Assembly (NCBI GenBank): GCA_934717745.1
Contig: CAKUZB010000002.1
Location: 62,001-126,000, forward strand
DNA: 64,000 nucleotides
Source of the DNA: an uncultured Candidatus Melainabacteria bacterium
GTDB lineage: Bacteria > Cyanobacteriota > Vampirovibrionia > Gastranaerophilales > Gastranaerophilaceae
Direction of reading: 5' to 3'
In this document: piece by piece, positions 58,932-64,000 of the stretch
Layout: each line of letters begins with the position of its first letter
Position numbering within the stretch: position 1 is the stretch's first letter
The notes under the pieces: generated by a model
Databases searched by the model: none
What the model was told of the DNA's origin: nothing
The model's input: only the letters and a program-made list of their open reading frames with translations
Position numbers and translations under genes: made by a program

Positions 58932-61199
58932 ATGAAAAAAACTGCATCTTGTGAACTTGAAAAACAATTGTTTGAAAGTATTGACAACAGAACTCCGGAT
59001 TACATTAAGGCTCTTAATTTAATGGATTTCTCAAACAAAGGAGAATTTACTTTCACACTAAAGAAAGAACATCTGTACCCATACGATGAAAAAACAAATC
59101 CGGAAGGATTGAACCTAAAAGACTGGTTTGCAAACTACGCAAAAGAAGCAAAGGTTTCAACAGCAGGTATCAGAGGACCTCAAAACATTTTATATCCGCA
59201 AGATACACGTTTTCCAATCAATTTAGTTGGAATTGTTCTTGCAACATTAGCAAAATCACTTGTTGCAGTTGAAAAATATCCGGACAAACCTATCTTAAAA
59301 CTTGCAGGACGTGAAGTTCGTTATAATTCAGATTTATATCTTGATGCTATTGCAAGAATTCAAGCAGCAAATGGAATTAAAACTCTTGTTCCTGTTGAAA
59401 AGAAAACTATTCCTATTTGGCTTGCTTCATTTTTAGCATTCAAATTAGATTTAGTTGGCGGTGAATATATCACTTCAAGCCATGGTATTTCTGTTAAAAA
59501 TGCAACAAAAGACTTGAACTCTCAAGGTAGCCAATATTTACCGGAAGAATCAGCAGAATTTGTTCAAAAAATTCAAGAAATTTTTGACGAAACAGAAAAA
59601 AATGGTTCTTACGAAATTAAAATTTCAGCAGAAAACAACCCGTTAATCGACGAAAAAATTATGGCTAAATTAAACGACGGTGTTGACTTATACGTTGAAT
59701 ACTTAAAATCAGGTGTCGCAGAAAAAGACAACTTAGATTTCATTAAAAAAGCACAAAATAAAATCGTTATTGAAAACGTAGGCGGTTCTGCATATAGAAC
59801 TTTAAGCAGAGTTTTGAAGGATTTAGACCTTTCTGATAAATTTGTTTGGTTAAATGAAAAAGAAGATCCATTCTTCCATTCAATCGGTAAATATGATGTT
59901 GACCCAAAAGGAAATAAAACTTTCTATGATTACTCAGTAGATGCAACCGTTTTGGCTAAAAAACCAAACGGAGAATCTTACTTCCCTGTAATCGAAACAT
60001 TACATTATGACAAAGTTTTAGCAGATTACCCAACAGGAACAACAGTTCTTATCACAGACCCTGACCACGACAGATTAACTGTTACACAAATTGAAGACGA
60101 AAAAGAAACTTCAAAACTTGATAAAGCAGGTATCGCATACGTAAAACTTGGCAACGGTAGAATTTTAACAGTATTCACCGCAAATCAAGCCTTCTTGCTA
60201 TTAATGGATTTCAGAATGAAAATGTTGAAATCACAAGGCAAATGGAACAACCACCCAAGATTTATGATTAAAACAACAGCATCAGCAATGAGTTGGGACG
60301 AATGGGCAAAAGCAAACGATGTTGCTGTAGTTAATGTTCCTGTAGGCTTCAAAGAAATCGCAAACATTATGAAAAAAGTTGAATTAAAACTTAAAAAGAA
60401 TCCTAATGATGAAGTCGTTGTTTACGATGTGTTTGGTCAAGCAATCAACTTAGGAAAATCTCCAAGATTAATCTTCGGTGGCGAAGAATCTGGCGGTATG
60501 ATTATGGGTGGCGAAGAAATGATTAAATCTCTTGCCGGCAGAGAAGCAATTGCAATGAGAGAAAAATCAGCAACGGAAGCAATTTTAGTTGCATCAGCAC
60601 TTTCTTCAAAACTTGAAGAAGAACACAAAACGATGAGCGAATATTTACTTGAGGTATTTAAAGAAAATAATATCAACGGTCAATTTGATACACGTGTAGA
60701 TATTTCTTACTACAACGAATCAGAACCTGATATTGATAAATTAAAAGCAGCAAAAGTTGCAGGTGAACAATTAAGAACTAAAAATGACTTGTTCTATTTA
60801 TCAATGGCAATCGCAATTCGTTCAGGCAAAATGACATTTGAACAAGCAAAAGAAGTTTTGAAAGATGCATTTAAAGAATTGAATTTTGATAATTTAAAAG
60901 CAATCAAATTCGTAGGCGACGGAACTTACCTTGAATTTGATGACAAATATATTGAAATCAGACCATCAGGAACAGATGCAAAAACAAAGGCTTATGGTGC
61001 AGGTTTGAATTTTGAAGAAATCGGTAAATTCGCAACAGCAATGGGCAACTACTCAGGCGAAAGAACAGAACTTCATAAAAAATATATTAGCGATGAAATG
61101 TATAATTCAACAAAAGACAAAGCAATGGATTACTACTTAGAATTTGTTAATGTAGATGCAAATAACGAAAAATTTGAAATTCCTGAATATAAATTTTAG
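58932..61199 (+). CDS. Large alpha-D-phosphohexomutase (phosphoglucomutase/phosphomannomutase superfamily)
   Basis: The protein has 755 residues, against 450-570 for common members. Motifs in order: AGIRG near 78-82, the catalytic Ser-His pair in TSSHGIS at 181-187 (instead of TASHNP), the metal loop DPDHDR at 376-381, the sugar loop GGEESGG at 516-522, and the phosphate loop RPSGTD at 677-682. It would interconvert hexose 1- and 6-phosphates. A start at 58827 would add 35 residues of odd composition; the ATG at 58932 has AAAGGAG 11 nt upstream. A strong terminator follows. Confidence 0.85.
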   Translation: MKKTASCELEKQLFESIDNRTPDYIKALNLMDFSNKGEFTFTLKKEHLYPYDEKTNPEGLNLKDWFANYAKEAKVSTAGIRGPQNILYPQDTRFPINLVGIVLATLAKSLVAVEKYPDKPILKLAGREVRYNSDLYLDAIARIQAANGIKTLVPVEKKTIPIWLASFLAFKLDLVGGEYITSSHGISVKNATKDLNSQGSQYLPEESAEFVQKIQEIFDETEKNGSYEIKISAENNPLIDEKIMAKLNDGVDLYVEYLKSGVAEKDNLDFIKKAQNKIVIENVGGSAYRTLSRVLKDLDLSDKFVWLNEKEDPFFHSIGKYDVDPKGNKTFYDYSVDATVLAKKPNGESYFPVIETLHYDKVLADYPTGTTVLITDPDHDRLTVTQIEDEKETSKLDKAGIAYVKLGNGRILTVFTANQAFLLLMDFRMKMLKSQGKWNNHPRFMIKTTASAMSWDEWAKANDVAVVNVPVGFKEIANIMKKVELKLKKNPNDEVVVYDVFGQAINLGKSPRLIFGGEESGGMIMGGEEMIKSLAGREAIAMREKSATEAILVASALSSKLEEEHKTMSEYLLEVFKENNINGQFDTRVDISYYNESEPDIDKLKAAKVAGEQLRTKNDLFYLSMAIAIRSGKMTFEQAKEVLKDAFKELNFDNLKAIKFVGDGTYLEFDDKYIEIRPSGTDAKTKAYGAGLNFEEIGKFATAMGNYSGERTELHKKYISDEMYNSTKDKAMDYYLEFVNVDANNEKFEIPEYKF

Positions 61200-61244
61200 G
61201 ATTTTAAATAAATATAAAAACAATTAAAACCCAAATTAATTGCA

Positions 61245-61283
61245 AAAAAGCAGATAGAAACCAAAAAATTCTATCTGCTTTTT
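61245..61283 (+). terminator. Terminator of the phosphohexomutase gene
   Basis: 15-bp inverted repeat (61245-61259 and 61269-61283) with core GCAGATAGAA, 9-nt loop, and T-run in the second arm. Confidence 0.9.
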
Positions 61284-61436
61284 AATGACGATGAGGGGAC
61301 TTTTCTTGTTCGCTCGCTTTAAACGGGTCTACGTTTGCCACCAGACTCAAATAAGCATTGTTTGTCGTCAAGTTTTCGCCCTCTGCTCACTCACGCTGAA
61401 CCCCAAAAAGTGATTCCAGCCCAACCACAGCGACTA

Positions 61437-61472
61437 TATAAAATAATTGAGGCAAAGCCTCATTATTTTATA
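61437..61472 (-). terminator. Hairpin directly after tRNA-Leu
   Basis: On the minus strand a 16-bp stem (61457-61472 with 61437-61453, one bulged base), loop of 3, starts right after the encoded CCA. It is AT-rich at its base with a GAGGC core. It may end the transcript or guide 3' processing. Confidence 0.55.
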
Positions 61473-61556
61473 TGGTGTCGACGGGGGGACTTGAACCCCC
61501 ACGACTCTCGCCACATGCACCTCAAGCATGCATGTCTACCATTCCATCACATCGAC
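61473..61556 (-). tRNA. tRNA-Leu (anticodon GAG), CCA encoded
   Basis: An 84-nt cloverleaf on the minus strand. The acceptor stem GTCGATG pairs with CGTCGAC (one T-G pair), then A and an encoded CCA. It has a D-arm with GGTAGACA, an anticodon loop CTTGAGGT-type reading GAG, a class II variable arm, and the T-arm GGGGGTTCAAGTCCCCC. The pattern is close to E. coli leuU. It decodes CUC and CUU leucine codons. Confidence 0.93.
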
Positions 61557-61559
61557 ATT

Positions 61560-62945
61560 TTAAACTTTTTGAACTTCTTTTTTTGTAATCGCTGAAGTTA
61601 TTGCATCAAAAATTCTTGCAACTTCAACTATTTCAATATCCTCAAACTTTTCTTTCAAATTATTTGACTTTGGTACAATCGCACGTTTAAAACCTAACTT
61701 TTGAGCCTCATAAATTCTTTTTTCTAAATTGTTAACAGGTCTAATCTCTCCAGACAAACCTATTTCACCTATCATTACAGTTTGCATATCGGCCGTAACA
61801 TCATTTAAACAAGTCGCAACAGCAACGGCAATACCCAAATCGGCAGCAGGTTCTGAAATCTCAACACCGCCAATTACATTTACATAAACATCTTGTTTTG
61901 AAAGATTTAAACCAACTCGTTTTTCAAGCACCGCAAGGATTTGAAGCAAACGAGAAGTATCAACCCCATTTGTAATTCTTCTTGGGCTTGGATAAGGAGT
62001 AACCCCAACAAGTGCCTGAATTTCAAGCAACAAAGGTCTTGTACCCTCATTCGTAACAATAATTACACTACCGGGAGTTGCAACATGGTTTTCTTTTAAA
62101 AATAATTCACTCGGATTTGTAATTTCAACCAATCCGTTTGAGTGCATATCAAAAATTCCAACCTCAGAGGTCGTTCCAAAACGATTTTTTACCGCTCTTA
62201 ATATTCTATAAGATTTATATTTATCACCCTCAAATTGAATAACTGCATCTACCATGTGTTCTAAAATCTTTGGACCTGCAATGTTTCCGTCTTTTGTAAC
62301 ATGTCCGACTACAATAACCGTAATATTTTCAGTCTTTGCTATCTGCATTAAATAATTACAACATTCACGAACCTGACCGACACTTCCGGCAGAAGATGTA
62401 ATACTATCCGTATAAATTGATTGAATACTATCCACAATCAAAATATCAGGTTTTAATTCCTTCAACTGACTACGAATCTGTTCTAAATTGGTTTGTGAAT
62501 AAATATATAAAGAATTAGTGTTTACACCTAATCTTTCTGCTCTCAATTTAACCTGACTGGCAGATTCTTCAGCGGAAACATACAAAACTTTTTTATTTTT
62601 TTCACAAAGTTTCCCACTTGTTTGCAAAACCAATGTTGATTTACCAATTCCAGGATCGCCAGCAAGCAATACCAAAGAACCTTGAACCAATCCGCCACCT
62701 AAAACTCTGTCAAATTCAGAAATATCAGTGCTTAGTCTAACACTCTCATCTAAAGAAATTTCGTTAATCAATACAGGTTTTTCGGTATTCAAAAATTCTG
62801 CCGCAGGAGTTTTTGCACCGGCAAGTTTTGTTTCTATTTCTTCAACTAAAGTTCCCCAAGATCCGCATTCAGGACATTTTCCCAAATAACCTGCCGTTTC
62901 ATAACCACATTCTTGACATACATATTTTGATTTAACTTTAGCCAT
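61560..62945 (-). CDS. radA: DNA repair protein RadA/Sms
   Basis: The protein has 461 residues from the ATG at 62945, which has AGGA 9 nt upstream; a TTG two codons before is less likely. It has an N-terminal C4 zinc finger (C10, C13, C24, C27), Walker A GDPGIGKST at 96-104, the RadA-specific KNRFG near 250, and a C-terminal Lon-like domain. It is a hexameric helicase that promotes branch migration. The tRNA-Leu 5' end lies 3 bp after its stop, so the two may be in one transcript. Confidence 0.96.
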   Translation of the reverse strand: MAKVKSKYVCQECGYETAGYLGKCPECGSWGTLVEEIETKLAGAKTPAAEFLNTEKPVLINEISLDESVRLSTDISEFDRVLGGGLVQGSLVLLAGDPGIGKSTLVLQTSGKLCEKNKKVLYVSAEESASQVKLRAERLGVNTNSLYIYSQTNLEQIRSQLKELKPDILIVDSIQSIYTDSITSSAGSVGQVRECCNYLMQIAKTENITVIVVGHVTKDGNIAGPKILEHMVDAVIQFEGDKYKSYRILRAVKNRFGTTSEVGIFDMHSNGLVEITNPSELFLKENHVATPGSVIIVTNEGTRPLLLEIQALVGVTPYPSPRRITNGVDTSRLLQILAVLEKRVGLNLSKQDVYVNVIGGVEISEPAADLGIAVAVATCLNDVTADMQTVMIGEIGLSGEIRPVNNLEKRIYEAQKLGFKRAIVPKSNNLKEKFEDIEIVEVARIFDAITSAITKKEVQKV

Positions 62946-62956
62946 AACCAATATTC

Positions 62957-63340
62957 CTACACATTCAAGAATTTACAAATTCTTTTTAACCAAATTTTGA
63001 ACTCGTTTGAATGATTAATTTCTATATCTCTGTAATAAGTATTATAATTTTTAATAATGTTTTTAGGCAATTCTATCCCCTGAAGCAGTGTCTGAGCAAC
63101 TTGTTCTAAGTAACTATCTTGTTCATCTCTATAAGAAATATCACGACGTCTGATATCCTCATCTGCTTCTCTGTGAATAAGAGCATGATAAGCACTTTTA
63201 ATAGACGGGTCTTTTACATCGTGCGGAAACTTCTTTAAAGCCTCACGAACAATAATCCTATCCGTTAAAACCGCAATAATCAGTTTTCCAATGTACTTTC
63301 TTGCACTTTGGACATTTTCAAATTCTAAATTATTAGACAT
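62957..63340 (-). CDS. Conserved-looking hypothetical protein
   Basis: The protein has 127 residues, helical and basic, without signal peptide, membrane segment or Cys pairs. It has an Arg-rich mid part (READEDIRRRDISYRDEQDSY). It starts 6 bp after the repressor gene stop and ends 11 bp before radA, so the three genes look like one operon. I do not recognise a family. Confidence 0.6.
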   Translation of the reverse strand: MSNNLEFENVQSARKYIGKLIIAVLTDRIIVREALKKFPHDVKDPSIKSAYHALIHREADEDIRRRDISYRDEQDSYLEQVAQTLLQGIELPKNIIKNYNTYYRDIEINHSNEFKIWLKRICKFLNV

Positions 63341-63346
63341 TTCTTA

Positions 63347-63685
63347 CTAAACAAGTTCTAAACATTGAGATTCAATGAAACGCAACATTTTTACATCATC
63401 ACCATCAAAGAATTGACTTGAAACTTCTTTAATTGCAACAATTGCCATTTCATCTTTGTCCATTACACTACGGTAGAAAAATTTTTTACCTGAACGATAA
63501 CGAACTAATAAATCTTTTGAACTTAATCGGTCCATAACAGTTTTAACTGTTGTATATGCTCTTTCTAAGCCATTTTCTGACATATTGTCAACAACATCTT
63601 TTACTGAAATATTCATATCCTCGTCAATTGATTGCAATTTCCATACCGAGTTTAATATTTCAATTTCTAATGTTCCTAATGACAT
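63347..63685 (-). CDS. BlaI/MecI/CopY-type transcriptional repressor
   Basis: The protein has 112 residues. A winged helix fills 1-75: LGTLEIEILNSVWKLQ, the VKDVVDNM recognition region and the wing RAYTTVKTVMDRLSSKDLLVRYRSGKKFFY. The C-terminal helices would dimerise. BlaI-type repressors are usually released by cleavage by a BlaR-type sensor protease; none is near, so the signal is open. AAGGG precedes the ATG. It begins the operon with the 62957 gene and radA. Confidence 0.82.
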   Translation of the reverse strand: MSLGTLEIEILNSVWKLQSIDEDMNISVKDVVDNMSENGLERAYTTVKTVMDRLSSKDLLVRYRSGKKFFYRSVMDKDEMAIVAIKEVSSQFFDGDDVKMLRFIESQCLELV

Positions 63686-63803
63686 GCTTAACCTTCCCTT
63701 TTTATTTAATTTACTTCAACTATTACAAACATAATAAACGAAATAAATAATAAAAGCAAGCATTATTTCTTAAATATAAACTATTATTACAGAAAATTTA
63801 ACA

Positions 63804-64000
63804 TTAAAAATCAAGCAAGCCTGTAGTAGGTTCACCAATATAAATAACACCTGATTGAACACGTTTCTTATTCTGCTTAGAACGTGATAAACCGGAATTT
63901 CCGCCACGAGTAAAATGACCCGTTGAACTTCTTTTTATAAGCCCATCACTTGTGTGTTCATGAACATCTGAAGTTTGACCTTTATCGACATAAAAAAACA
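63804..64000 (-). CDS. C-terminal part of an unknown protein (runs off the window)
   Basis: The last 64 residues of a minus-strand frame, starting FFYVDKGQTSDVHEHT and ending GVIYIGEPTTGLLDF. It is Gly/Ser/Arg-rich (HFTRGGNSGLSRSKQNKKR) and probably disordered at the end. The stop is at 63804-63806. No family is recognised from this piece. Confidence 0.45.
   Translation of the reverse strand, partial: FFYVDKGQTSDVHEHTSDGLIKRSSTGHFTRGGNSGLSRSKQNKKRVQSGVIYIGEPTTGLLDF

Noticed and set aside
61335..61595. 86-codon plus-strand frame ending near tRNA-Leu
   Set aside because: Its second half (RGDLNPHDSRHMHLKHACL) is the antisense reading of the tRNA-Leu gene, a common database artefact.
1..64000. 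CRISPR arrays, insertion sequences, prophage or integrative elements
   Set aside because: No spaced repeat series, transposase, integrase or phage structural gene was found; the only exact long repeats are the two 46-bp copies at 37344 and 37437.

Overview
The window looks like chromosome of a low-GC, anaerobic, flagellum-bearing, non-photosynthetic relative of Cyanobacteria, most likely order Gastranaerophilales (class Vampirovibrionia, 'Melainabacteria'). This is inferred from gene content, not from a database search. The signs are AT-rich sequence; a ribosomal-protein/RNA polymerase alpha operon that ends truA-rplM-rpsI as in Cyanobacteria; a fermentative pyruvate:ferredoxin oxidoreductase; an S-layer-homology protein; a peptidoglycan pathway with a DAP-type MurE; and scattered flagellar clusters. 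I see no photosystem, insertion sequence, prophage, CRISPR array or rRNA gene.

Layout. 1-9 kb: partial comF, site-2 protease rseP, a lytic transglycosylase, a CNNM/CorC protein, rqcP-DedA, a DnaJ-like chaperone, mntP-DUF4127, a secreted protein and a zinc-ribbon protein. 9-15 kb: a division/wall cluster (rsmH-ftsL-ftsI-murE-nagA and a small membrane protein). 15-20.6 kb: lysS, PBP1A, a YkgJ-type cysteine protein and an SLH protein. 20.7-24.3 kb: nifJ, with an operator-like dyad at its promoter. 24.6-30 kb (minus strand): infA-rpmJ-rpsM-rpsK-rpsD-rpoA-rplQ-truA-rplM-rpsI, with structured gaps. 30.3-39.5 kb (minus): fliE-fliF-fliG-like-fliH-flhA, then yidD, a polytopic membrane protein and a patatin phospholipase. 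39.7-43.4 kb: ubiE/menG, a flaG-like/fliS/fliT-like cluster, an MshEN-like protein and an asparaginase. 43.5-49.8 kb: argS, mgtE, a CHAP-type hydrolase, ychF and a PH-TonB fusion. 49.8-58.7 kb: secA, a long TPR protein, a PilZ protein, a hypothetical, a DUF1537 kinase, ssb and two plsC genes. 58.8-64 kb: a large phosphohexomutase, tRNA-Leu(GAG), radA, an unknown gene, a BlaI-type repressor and a partial unknown gene.

The most striking observation is genome-style rather than a single locus. Twelve first-of-unit genes have no Shine-Dalgarno sequence. Instead they carry a TANNNT -10 hexamer ending 6 nt (7 nt in one case) before the ATG, which is the signature of leaderless transcripts. Genes with good Shine-Dalgarno sequences freely use TTG or GTG, whereas the leaderless set is all ATG. 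The window therefore appears to mix two initiation modes.

Other points of interest are a rearranged FliG-like protein preceded by 46-bp tandem repeats, a bacterial-PH/TonB-C fusion, an RseP with an interrupted PDZ domain, an SSB without the acidic tip, a 31-codon membrane ORF before rsmH, a short candidate RNA after nifJ, and a cloverleaf-like fold between rpmJ and rpsM.
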